13,494 nt of DNA from Gemmatimonadales bacterium (GTDB lineage: Bacteria > Gemmatimonadota > Gemmatimonadetes > Gemmatimonadales > GWC2-71-9), in contig SPDF01000019.1 in assembly GCA_004525055.1 (NCBI GenBank), forward strand, positions 1 to 13,494. Reading direction: 5' to 3'. Of the stretch, positions 1 to 9,028 are shown piece after piece. The position numbers and the translations under genes were made by a program. Position 1 is the stretch's first letter. Each line of letters begins with the position of its first letter. The notes under the pieces were generated by a model, which was not told the origin of the DNA, searched no databases, and saw only the letters and a program-made list of their open reading frames with translations.

Positions 1-1
1 A

Positions 2-373
2 CCGCCAGCACTGCCCACCCTCGCCCAAGTCGGCGACAGCGCCCGGTCCGCCTGGGAGCGCAGGGATCTGCGGGCCTTCCTGGCTCCAGCGGGGGCGGGT
101 CGTCTGCTCGTAACCCTGCCGCCTGACCGGCAGTCGGCTCCGATTACGGTGGATCAGGCCCGGGCTCTCCTGTCTTCATATGTACAAGGAACTCAAGAGG
201 TTAGGTCGATATTGCAGGGCGCGAAGGTGGTGGACTCGCTCCAGGGCTATGTGGAGTTGCGCCGGCGTTACCGCAAAGTCGGGATTCCGGGGGAACGCGA
301 GTCGATGATCCTGCTCGGATACCGGCGAGGGCGGTCGGCCTGGGTCCTGACCGAGGTCCGGATCGCCTCCTAG
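2..373 (+). CDS. Hypothetical protein, C-terminal part (possible NTF2-like/DUF4783-like fold)
   Basis: An open frame runs without a stop from the left edge to the TAG at 371-373, giving about 123 residues. There is no convincing start in the window, so the N-terminus (perhaps with a signal peptide) probably lies upstream. The visible part begins with a helix-like stretch (LAQVGDSARSAWERRDLRAFL). It continues with a QARALLSSYV helix and ends in two strand-like segments (SMILLGYRRG, AWVLTEVRI). This helix-then-curved-sheet layout, ending in a 'W-x-L-x-x-V/L-R-I' strand, resembles small NTF2-like/DUF4783 proteins, but that is an impression of shape and not an identified motif. It ends 74 bases before rpmJ, and a predicted promoter lies between them, so it is probably not part of the ribosomal operon. 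I do not assign a function. Confidence 0.65.
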   Translation, partial: PPALPTLAQVGDSARSAWERRDLRAFLAPAGAGRLLVTLPPDRQSAPITVDQARALLSSYVQGTQEVRSILQGAKVVDSLQGYVELRRRYRKVGIPGERESMILLGYRRGRSAWVLTEVRIAS

Positions 374-381
374 GAATTCCC

Positions 382-410
382 TTGCGTCGACTCATGACGC
401 GGTCTATATT
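382..410 (+). promoter_or_regulatory. Predicted sigma70-type promoter for the rpmJ-rplQ operon
   Basis: A -35-like TTGCGT (382-387) and a -10-like TATATT (405-410; five of six consensus bases) are separated by exactly 17 bases. Transcription would begin near 416-418, about 30 bases before the rpmJ start. This sits in the only short non-coding gap before the ribosomal genes. The -35 box is weak (three of six), so the prediction rests on the -10 box, the spacing and the location. Confidence 0.5.
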
Positions 411-436
411 GGACAGCTACTTCAAAGTCTGGTCCT

Positions 437-442
437 GGGGAG
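437..442 (+). promoter_or_regulatory. Ribosome binding site that fixes the rpmJ start
   Basis: GGGGAG lies five bases before the GTG at 448. It supports that GTG over the in-frame TTG at 382 or ATG at 394. Both of those would add residues foreign to L36 and would overlap the predicted promoter. Confidence 0.7.
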
Positions 443-447
443 ATTCC

Positions 448-564
448 GTGAAGGTTCGATCGAGCGTCAAGCCAATCTGCGAGCACTGCAAAGTTGTCAA
501 GCGACAGGGCGTCGTGCGCATCATTTGCAAGCGCAATCCCAAGCACAAGCAACGGCAGGGCTGA
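448..564 (+). CDS. rpmJ: 50S ribosomal protein L36 (zinc-binding form)
   Basis: The 38-residue product is an almost canonical bL36, a small zinc-ribbon protein of the large ribosomal subunit that binds 23S rRNA. It opens MKVRSSVKPICEHCK and closes with NPKHKQRQG. The zinc ligands of the C+ form are all present: Cys11, Cys14, Cys27 and His33. The start is GTG, chosen from family length and a GGGGAG ribosome binding site five bases upstream. Longer in-frame readings from TTG 382 or ATG 394 add a non-homologous N-terminus and are rejected. It is the first gene of the alpha-operon block, with rpsM starting two bases after its stop. In many bacteria infA directly precedes rpmJ, but here an unrelated reading frame does. 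Confidence 0.96.
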   Translation: MKVRSSVKPICEHCKVVKRQGVVRIICKRNPKHKQRQG

Positions 565-566
565 TC

Positions 567-947
567 ATGGCACGCATTGCAGGCGTGGACCTTCCGCGCG
601 AGAAGCGGGTCGAGATTGCCCTGACGTACATCTTCGGGGTTGGCCGTCCCACGAGCCTTCGCATCCTCACCGAAGCTGGCGTTCCCGCCGAAACACGGGT
701 CCGGGATCTGACAGACACCGAGGTCGCCCGGCTCCGGCAGTTCATCGAGCGCGCGCTCAAGGTTGAGGGCTCCCTTCGCACTGAAGTCGCGATGAACATC
801 AAGCGATTGATGGACATCGGCAGCTATCGCGGGACGCGGCACCGCCGGGGTCTTCCGGTGCGTGGTCAGCGTACCCATACCAACGCCCGGACCAAGAAGG
901 GTCCCCGGCGGGCCATTGCTGGCAAGAAGAAGGCGACGAAGAAGTAA
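567..947 (+). CDS. rpsM: 30S ribosomal protein S13
   Basis: This encodes uS13, 126 residues, a protein of the 30S head that contacts the P-site tRNA and forms inter-subunit bridges with the 50S. The start MARIAGVDLPREKRVEIALTYI is typical, followed by the helix-hairpin-type segment IFGVGRPTSLRIL. The conserved RNA-binding stretch SYRGTRHRRGLPVRGQRTHTNARTKKG lies around residues 81-108. The tail is lysine-rich (GKKKATKK), as expected for the extension that reaches into the tRNA site. The ATG at 567 is preceded by AGGG at 557-560, six bases away, inside the end of rpmJ. An in-frame CTG/TTG-type extension upstream would only read rpmJ sequence out of frame. It is in an operon with rpmJ and rpsK, with a two-base gap on each side. 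Confidence 0.97.
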   Translation: MARIAGVDLPREKRVEIALTYIFGVGRPTSLRILTEAGVPAETRVRDLTDTEVARLRQFIERALKVEGSLRTEVAMNIKRLMDIGSYRGTRHRRGLPVRGQRTHTNARTKKGPRRAIAGKKKATKK

Positions 948-949
948 CT

Positions 950-1396
950 ATGACTGCACCTATTCCAACGACCCCGGATGCACCGGCCGCACCGGCCGCA
1001 CCGACTGCGCCCGCGAAGGCGCCTGGCGGCAAGCGTGCCAAGAAGATTGTCGAGTCTGAGGGCATCGCCCACATCTCGGCCACCTTCAATAATGTGCTGA
1101 TCACCATTACCGACATGAAGGGCAACGCCCTCGCATGGGGTACGGCGGGGAAGGCGGGGTTCAAGGGCTCCAAGAAATCCACGCCGTTCGCCGCCACGGT
1201 CGCCGCTGAAGGCGCCGGTCGCGAGGCCATGAACCTCGGCGTGCGCCGGGTGCATGTCCGCGTCCAGGGCCCGGGCAGCGGGCGCGAGTCCGCCATCCAG
1301 GCGCTCGCTTCGGTCGGCCTGCGGGTTGTCTCCATTCGTGACGTCACCCCGATTCCTCACAACGGGTGCCGTCCCCCGAAGAAGCGGCGGGTCTAA
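950..1396 (+). CDS. rpsK: 30S ribosomal protein S11 with Ala/Pro-rich N-terminal extension
   Basis: This encodes uS11, 148 residues, a platform protein of the small subunit located near the mRNA exit and the E site. The core from about residue 30 is canonical: EGIAHISATFNNVLITITD, then KSTPFAATVAAEGAGREA, then VRVQGPGSGRES. The C-terminus DVTPIPHNGCRPPKKRRV is nearly invariant. The Asn of the HNG motif (Asn138) corresponds to E. coli Asn119, a residue known to become isoaspartate. The first roughly 25 residues are nearly all Ala, Pro and Thr, making the protein about 19 residues longer than the E. coli protein. The extension is encoded partly by a short tandem DNA repeat. The ATG lies two bases after the rpsM stop, with a GAAGAAG stretch at 938-944 as a weak ribosome binding site. 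No alternative ATG lies between it and the core, so the extension is probably translated. Confidence 0.96.
   Translation: MTAPIPTTPDAPAAPAAPTAPAKAPGGKRAKKIVESEGIAHISATFNNVLITITDMKGNALAWGTAGKAGFKGSKKSTPFAATVAAEGAGREAMNLGVRRVHVRVQGPGSGRESAIQALASVGLRVVSIRDVTPIPHNGCRPPKKRRV
980..1006 (+). repeat. Tandem 9-bp repeat in the rpsK extension (three units)
   Basis: GCACCGGCC occurs twice in a row (980-988, 989-997) and is followed by the related GCACCGACT (998-1006). The repeats are in frame and encode APA-APA-APT. They probably arose by slippage and would be able to expand or contract without breaking the frame. Confidence 0.8.
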
Positions 1397-1399
1397 AAT

Positions 1400-2035
1400 A
1401 TGTCGCGTTACACTGGACCCAGCTGCCGGCTCTGTCGTCGTGAGGGCACGAAGCTTTTCCTGAAGGGCACCCGCTGTCTCACTGAGAAGTGCGCCGTGGA
1501 GCGCCGGGCGTACCCGCCGGGCCAGCACGGGCAGGGCACCGGTCGCGGCCGCAAGCCGTCCGAGTACTCGAAGCAGCTCCGGGAGAAGCAGAAGGTCAAG
1601 CGGATGTACGGCCTGACCGAAGGACAGTTCCGTAACCTGTTCGAAAGCGTCAACCGCGAATCCGGCGTCAAGGGCACCAACCTGCTCATCGCGCTTGAGT
1701 CGCGTCTCGACAACATCGTCTACCGGATGGGCTTCGCCTCGAGCCGCAAGGCGGCGCGGCAGCTCGTCAACCACGGCCACGTCGAAGTCAACGGCCGCCG
1801 GGTGGACATCGCGTCGTATCACGTCATGCCCGGACAGGAAGTCCGGGTCGCCCCGACCAGCCGCGAGATGGTGGCGGTCAAGGCGGCGCAGGAATACGCG
1901 TCGCGCGGGGCTCCGGTATCCTGGCTCTCGGTCGACGGCGACAAGGCTGCCGGCCGGTACGTTGAGCGTCCCACGCGAGAGGCCATTCCGGTCAACGCGC
2001 AGGAACAGCTCATCGTCGAGCTCTACTCGAAGTAA
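1400..2035 (+). CDS. rpsD: 30S ribosomal protein S4 (zinc-binding form)
   Basis: This encodes uS4, 211 residues, a primary 16S rRNA binding protein that nucleates 30S assembly and helps form the mRNA entry channel. In some bacteria it also represses the alpha operon. The N-terminal zinc site is complete: Cys9, Cys12, Cys26 and Cys31 (CRLC...CLTEKC), so this is the C+ form. The core motif RAYPPGQHGQ follows. The S4 RNA-binding domain begins near residue 97 (ESRLDNIVYRMGFASSRKAA) and includes QLVNHGHVEVNGRRVDI. The C-terminus is QLIVELYSK. The ATG lies three bases after the rpsK stop. It has no strong ribosome binding site of its own, which suggests coupled translation. No leader resembling the E. 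coli S4-binding pseudoknot was recognised. Confidence 0.97.
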   Translation: MSRYTGPSCRLCRREGTKLFLKGTRCLTEKCAVERRAYPPGQHGQGTGRGRKPSEYSKQLREKQKVKRMYGLTEGQFRNLFESVNRESGVKGTNLLIALESRLDNIVYRMGFASSRKAARQLVNHGHVEVNGRRVDIASYHVMPGQEVRVAPTSREMVAVKAAQEYASRGAPVSWLSVDGDKAAGRYVERPTREAIPVNAQEQLIVELYSK

Positions 2036-2050
2036 GTGGTGACCTGACCC

Positions 2051-3112
2051 ATGACCATTGACCTGACCGGACTCGTCCGCCCGCATCTGCTTGAAATGAG
2101 CCGGCGCGAGGACAATCCGAACGCAGCCGAGTTCCGCCTCCAGCCGCTGGAGCGGGGCTTTGGCCACACACTCGGCAACTCACTCCGCCGCCTCCTGCTC
2201 TCCTCGCTGCGCGGTAGCGCGGTCTGGGGATTCCGGCTCGACGGCGTTGTGCACGAGCACCAGACCGTCCAGGGCGTCCTCGAGGACATCCACCAAGTGG
2301 TACAGCGCCTCAAGGGGCTGACGCTGGTGCTGGTGCCCGAGGTGGACGAAGCGGTGCTCCATATTAAGAAGGACGGCCCCGGACCGGTCTATGCCCGGGA
2401 CATCCAGCCGCACGGCTCGGTCACCATCGTCAACCCCGATCACCTGCTCTTCACCGTGCAGGAAGACCGGGAAGTGAACGCGGAGCTCTACGTCAACAAG
2501 GGCCGCGGGTATGTCGAGTCCGGGCTCCACCCGTTTGACCGCTCCCTGCCGGTCGATCTCGTCCGCATCGACGCCATCTACAATCCGGTTACCCGCGCCA
2601 ATTTCACGGTGGCGGAAACCCGCGTCGGCCAGCGCACCGACTATGACCGCCTGATGGTGACGGTTGAGACCAACGGCACGATCTCGCCTGAGGACGCGGT
2701 CGCCTACGCCGCGGCGCTGGCCCAGGAGCACTTCCGGTACTTCGTCGATTTCGGCAAGGTCCCCGTGATGCTCGAGCCAGCCCCGGTCATCGCCGAGCTC
2801 GGCGGTGGTCTGCGTGACAGCCTTTCGCGTCCGATCGATGACCTTGGCCTGTCGGTCCGGTCGCTGAACTCGCTCAAGAACTCGAATATTCGCACGTTGC
2901 AGGACCTGATCGCCTATTCTGAAGAGGACCTGCTCAAGGTCAAGAACGTCGGCGAAAAGGCCGTGTCAGAAATCGTCGAATTGCTGCAGAAGGAAGGCTT
3001 GGCGTTCGGGCATGTGCTCGATGAAGTCGCCGGTGTCCTGCTTCCGGCGAGCACCGACGCTCAGGCCCCTGCCGATTCTGCCCCCGCGGCCAGCAACGGG
3101 GAGACCGCCTAA
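2051..3112 (+). CDS. rpoA: DNA-directed RNA polymerase subunit alpha
   Basis: This is the RNA polymerase alpha subunit, 353 residues, whose dimer is the scaffold for beta and beta'. The N-terminal domain carries the dimerisation motif ERGFGHTLGNSLRRLLLSS (residues 34-52). It continues through TVETNGTISPEDAVAYAA to about residue 235. A linker leads to the C-terminal domain (about 258-320). That domain keeps RPIDDLGLSVRSLNSLKN and LLKVKNVGEKAVSEI, the helix-hairpin-helix surface that contacts UP elements and activators. Arg270 and Asn273 match E. coli Arg265 and Asn268. A tail of about 25 residues rich in Ala, Pro and Asp follows the domain and is not part of the usual fold. A GGTGA at 2038-2042 lies eight bases before the ATG. 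The stop codon abuts the rplQ ATG directly. Confidence 0.97.
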   Translation: MTIDLTGLVRPHLLEMSRREDNPNAAEFRLQPLERGFGHTLGNSLRRLLLSSLRGSAVWGFRLDGVVHEHQTVQGVLEDIHQVVQRLKGLTLVLVPEVDEAVLHIKKDGPGPVYARDIQPHGSVTIVNPDHLLFTVQEDREVNAELYVNKGRGYVESGLHPFDRSLPVDLVRIDAIYNPVTRANFTVAETRVGQRTDYDRLMVTVETNGTISPEDAVAYAAALAQEHFRYFVDFGKVPVMLEPAPVIAELGGGLRDSLSRPIDDLGLSVRSLNSLKNSNIRTLQDLIAYSEEDLLKVKNVGEKAVSEIVELLQKEGLAFGHVLDEVAGVLLPASTDAQAPADSAPAASNGETA

Positions 3113-3469
3113 ATGCGCCACCGCGCCAAGGGACGGCAGCTGTCCCGCACCTCCGCCCATCGCCGCGCGCTGCTGAACAACATGGCCACCAGCCTGTTCA
3201 AGCACGAAGGCATCAACACCACGGAAGCCAAGGCCAAGGAGCTCCGGCCCTTCGCCGAAAAGCTCATCACCCTGGCTCGCCGTGGCGACCTGCACGCGCG
3301 TCGGCTCGCCGGGCGCAAGATCAAGGACCGCGAGGTCCTTGGCCGGCTCTTCGCCGAGCTCGGGCCCCGCTTCGCGGCGCGTCCCGGCGGCTACACCCGC
3401 ATCCTCAAGATGGGGCACCGGCCCGGCGACGGCGCCGACGTGGCTCGCATCGAGTTGCTTGCGGAGTAA
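3113..3469 (+). CDS. rplQ: 50S ribosomal protein L17
   Basis: This encodes bL17, 118 residues, a large-subunit protein near the peptide exit tunnel. The signature N-terminus MRHRAKGRQLSRTSAHRRAL is followed by LLNNMATSLFKHEGINTTEAKAKELRP. The family's C-terminal region reads YTRILKMGHRPGDGADVARIEL. The length is close to the usual core of about 115-130 residues. The ATG follows the rpoA stop with no gap (TAAATG). A good ribosome binding site, GGGGAGA (3098-3104), lies eight bases upstream inside the end of rpoA. It is the last gene of the operon, and an intrinsic terminator begins about 30 bases after its stop. Confidence 0.97.
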   Translation: MRHRAKGRQLSRTSAHRRALLNNMATSLFKHEGINTTEAKAKELRPFAEKLITLARRGDLHARRLAGRKIKDREVLGRLFAELGPRFAARPGGYTRILKMGHRPGDGADVARIELLAE

Positions 3470-3498
3470 GGGTGGCATCGCCCGCTTCCGATACGACG

Positions 3499-3526
3499 AA
3501 GGGGACCCGCGAGGGTCCCCTTTTTT
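3499..3526 (+). terminator. Intrinsic terminator after rplQ
   Basis: A perfect GGGGACCC (3501-3508) / GGGTCCCC (3513-3520) stem encloses a GCGA loop of the GNRA type, and six T follow (3521-3526). The flanking AA/TT can extend the stem to 10 bp. It ends the ribosomal operon and lies between the convergent genes rplQ and rpmB. On the minus strand the hairpin is followed by only two T, so termination for rpmB there would be weaker. Confidence 0.93.
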
Positions 3527-3576
3527 ACAGCGATGCAACGGTCGAGGCGGCGCCACCCGTTAGGGCGCACCCGAGT

Positions 3577-3768
3577 TCACCCCGCCTTGGCGATCTTATT
3601 ACCCTTGATGCACTGGGTGCAGACGCGGACACGCCGCGGCTCGCCGTCCTTCAGGACGCGGACGGTCTGCAGGTTCGGATACCAGCGGCGGTTCGTGCGA
3701 TTCTTGGCGTGGCTGACATTGTTGCCGGTGACCGGCCCCTTGCCGCACACGGTGCATACCCGTGCCAT
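3577..3768 (-). CDS. rpmB: 50S ribosomal protein L28 (zinc-binding form)
   Basis: This encodes bL28, 63 residues, a small protein of the large ribosomal subunit. It begins MARVCTVCGKGPVTGNNVSH, continues with AKNRTNRRWYPNLQTVRV, and ends in CTQCIKGNKIAKAG. Two CxxC pairs (Cys5/Cys8 and Cys50/Cys53) form the zinc site of the C+ version. The ATG at 3768 is chosen because the family starts here and because GAGGA (3777-3781, minus strand) lies eight bases before it. An in-frame ATG at 3783 would add five residues and would overlap that ribosome binding site. The gene stands alone on the minus strand, convergent with rplQ and divergent from gmd. Other L28 genes are often paired with rpmG or a DAK-type gene, neither of which is here. 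Confidence 0.96.
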   Translation of the reverse strand: MARVCTVCGKGPVTGNNVSHAKNRTNRRWYPNLQTVRVLKDGEPRRVRVCTQCIKGNKIAKAG

Positions 3769-3776
3769 ATCTCTAT

Positions 3777-3783
3777 TCCTCAA
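3777..3783 (-). promoter_or_regulatory. Ribosome binding site of rpmB
   Basis: Read on the minus strand this is TTGAGGA, with GAGGA eight bases before the ATG at 3768. It decides for the 63-residue start and against the in-frame ATG at 3783, whose codon overlaps it. Confidence 0.7.
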
Positions 3784-3795
3784 GCGGTTACGACA

Positions 3796-3823
3796 TTGAC
3801 GCTACAGCTGGAAACCATGAAAT
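3796..3823 (+). promoter_or_regulatory. Predicted promoter for the gmd unit
   Basis: TTGACG (3796-3801; five of six consensus bases) and TGAAAT (3818-3823; four of six) are 16 bases apart, about 45 bases before the gmd ATG. Its -10 box overlaps the predicted -10 box of the divergent rpmB promoter. The spacing is slightly short and the -10 box is weak. Confidence 0.35.
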
Positions 3824-3849
3824 CTAACCCGATGACTGCCTCGACACAA
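3821..3849 (-). promoter_or_regulatory. Predicted promoter for rpmB
   Basis: On the minus strand, TTGTGT (3849-3844) and TAGATT (3826-3821) are 17 bases apart. Transcription would begin near 3814, about 45 bases before the rpmB ATG. The boxes match consensus at three and four of six bases. They lie in the only space available for a promoter of this isolated gene. Confidence 0.4.
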
Positions 3850-3868
3850 CCACCCGTCGGAGACCGCC

Positions 3869-4840
3869 ATGACTGAGCGCAAGCGCGCGCTGATTACCGG
3901 AATCACGGGGCAGGACGGCTCCTATCTGGCCGAGCTGCTCCTCGAAAAGGGGTACGATGTCTTCGGGATCGTCCGGCGGACCAGCCACCACGGCCTGGCG
4001 CGGATCGACCACATCGTCGATCGGCTCACCCTCCTCCCTGCCGACCTCCTCGACCAGCACTCGCTCACGGTCGCCCTGCAGCAGTCGACGCCACACGAGG
4101 TCTACAACCTGGCGGCCCAGTCCTATGTGCCGACCTCATGGTCGCAGCCAGTGCTCACGGGGGAGTTCACCGCCCTCGGGGTGACGCGCATGCTCGAGGC
4201 CATCCGGCTCGCGCACCCCACGGCCCGGTTCTACCAGGCGTCGAGCTCCGAGATGTTTGGCAAGGTGACCGAGACGCCGCAGAAGGAGTCCACCACCTTC
4301 TACCCCCGCTCGCCCTACGGGGTGGCCAAGGCCTACGGGCACTGGATCACCGTCAATTATCGGGAATCGTACAATCTCCATGCGGTGAGCGGCATCCTCT
4401 TCAACCACGAGTCGCCGCGGCGCGGGATCGAGTTTGTCACCCGGAAAGTGACCGACGGCGTCGCACGCATCAAGCTCGGGCTGGCGACCGAACTTCGTCT
4501 CGGGAACCTCGACGCCCACCGCGACTGGGGTTTCGCGGGCGACTACGTCGACGCGATGTGGCGCATGCTCCAGCTTGACGAGCCCCAGGACTTCGTGATC
4601 GGCACCGGGGTGACCCACAGTGTCCGTGAGCTCGTGGAACAGGCCTTCGGGCACGCGGGGCTCGATTGGCAGAAGTATGTGAAGCTCGATCCCGCCTTCA
4701 TCCGCCCCGCCGAGGTCGACCTGCTGCTGGCTGATCCATCGCTCGCGAAGGCGAAACTGGGTTGGACGCCGACGGTCGGCTTCGCCGAGTTGGTCGCGAT
4801 GATGGTGGACGCCGATCTCGCCAGGCCCCGGGCGGGTTGA
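3869..4840 (+). CDS. gmd: GDP-mannose 4,6-dehydratase
   Basis: The enzyme converts GDP-D-mannose to GDP-4-keto-6-deoxy-D-mannose, the branch point to GDP-rhamnose, GDP-fucose and related sugars, in the cytoplasm. It is an extended short-chain dehydrogenase of 323 residues, toward the short end for the family. The NADP-binding motif GITGQDGSYL (11-20) is typical of GMD. The SSSE motif and YxxxK supply Ser126, Glu128, Tyr150 and Lys154, equivalent to Thr132, Glu134, Tyr156 and Lys160 in E. coli with a constant offset of six. The family segments NLAAQSYVPTSW (80-91), FNHESPRRG (178-186) and HRDWGFAGDYVDAMW (217-231) are all intact. GGAGA (3859-3863) lies five bases before the ATG. The stop overlaps the start of the next gene (TGATG), and that gene's product would use Gmd's product. 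Confidence 0.96.
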   Translation: MTERKRALITGITGQDGSYLAELLLEKGYDVFGIVRRTSHHGLARIDHIVDRLTLLPADLLDQHSLTVALQQSTPHEVYNLAAQSYVPTSWSQPVLTGEFTALGVTRMLEAIRLAHPTARFYQASSSEMFGKVTETPQKESTTFYPRSPYGVAKAYGHWITVNYRESYNLHAVSGILFNHESPRRGIEFVTRKVTDGVARIKLGLATELRLGNLDAHRDWGFAGDYVDAMWRMLQLDEPQDFVIGTGVTHSVRELVEQAFGHAGLDWQKYVKLDPAFIRPAEVDLLLADPSLAKAKLGWTPTVGFAELVAMMVDADLARPRAG

Positions 4841-5776
4841 TGCGGGTCTTCGTGACGGGGGCCGAGGGGTTTGTCGGGCGCACCATGGTGCGCACGCTGC
4901 TGGCGGCCGGCCACGAAGTGCAGGCGGGAATTCGCCCGGGCGGACCCCTCGAAGTTCCGGGTCTGGCGGCCGACGAGCGTGCCGCGGTCGTTCGGGTGCC
5001 GCTGGAATTGCTCGATACCGCCTCGGTCGAATCCGCGATGTCCTGGTATCCCGATGCGGTGGTCCACCTCGCCGCCATCGCCTCGGGGGCCGATGCACGA
5101 CGCGACATCGGGACCGCCTGGGCGGTCAACGCGTCGGGCACCGCGCGCGTGGCGGACGCCCTCGGGCGGATCCGAGAGCGGGAGGAGGCTGACCCGGTCT
5201 TCCTGGTCGTGTCGACCGGCGAGGTCTACGGCGGAGGGGTGGATCGGCCTCGGCGAGAAGACGACCCCCTCGCCCCCTGTTCACCCTACGCTGCCAGCAA
5301 GGTGGGGGCAGAAATCGCGGCGCTCGAGGTTTGGCGGCGCACGGGATTGCGGGTCGTCGTGGCGCGGCCGTTCCCGCACACCGCTGGCGGGCAAAGCGAT
5401 CGATTCGTCGTGCCCGCGTTCGCGGCTCGGCTCCGCGCTGCCCGCCGTTCCGGCGCCTCGTCCGTCCCGACCGGTAACCTCGCGCCGGTGCGCGATTTCC
5501 TCCATGTGCAGGACGTCGTAAACGCCTATCTTGCGCTGCTGGCGCAGGGTGTCCCTGGCCAGGCATACAACGTCGCCCGTGGCGAGGGGATTTCACTGCA
5601 CGAACTGTTCGGCCGCCTGGCGGCGGAAATCGGTGTGACTGCGGTTCCCGAGGTGGCGCCCAGCCTCCTCCGCTCCGCAGACATCCACCACCTGGTGGGC
5701 GACGCCACCAAGCTGCGGGCCGCCACCGGGTGGCAGCCCACTATCGCACTCGACCGGATCCTGAAGGAAGTAGCTG

Positions 5777-5793
<17 letters not shown>
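4840..5793 (+). CDS. rmd: GDP-6-deoxy-4-keto-D-mannose reductase (Rmd-like epimerase/dehydratase family)
   Basis: This is an extended short-chain dehydrogenase of 317 residues. It probably reduces the Gmd product to GDP-D-rhamnose. The Rossmann motif TGAEGFVG (6-13), STGEVYG (125-131) and YxxxK (Tyr150, Lys154) are present. The middle and C-terminal pattern (ARPF.H..GGQSDRFVVPAFA, VRDFLHVQDVVNAYL, GQAYNVARGEGIS) follows Pseudomonas Rmd closely. The GMVG motif of the alternative GDP-fucose synthase is absent. Two usually conserved positions differ: RPFN is RPFP (Pro179) and GPGQ is AGGQ (182-185). The ATG at 4840 overlaps the gmd stop by one base. An upstream in-frame start at 4762 lies inside gmd and lacks family similarity. 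The 3' end overlaps carB by 17 bases. Being adjacent to gmd strongly supports the role, but another 4-ketoreductase stereochemistry is possible. Confidence 0.85.

Positions 5794-9024
<3,231 letters not shown>

Positions 9025-9028
<4 letters not shown>

Noticed and set aside
373..380. Palindrome GGAATTCC just after the first stop codon
   Set aside because: An eight-base palindrome is expected by chance. It is too short to argue for an operator or terminator.
866..2167. Long open frame on the minus strand (433 residues) across rpsM, rpsK, rpsD and the start of rpoA
   Set aside because: It lies opposite clearly conserved ribosomal genes, and its product is Arg/Ala/Asp-rich with no recognisable motif. 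Such antisense frames are common in GC-rich DNA.
3472..3876. Plus-strand open frame across the rplQ terminator and opposite rpmB
   Set aside because: It reads through a strong intrinsic terminator and antisense to L28, and it has no family features.
4762..4839. Earlier in-frame start for rmd
   Set aside because: It would add 26 residues read out of frame from the end of gmd. The Rossmann fold begins exactly at the ATG at 4840.
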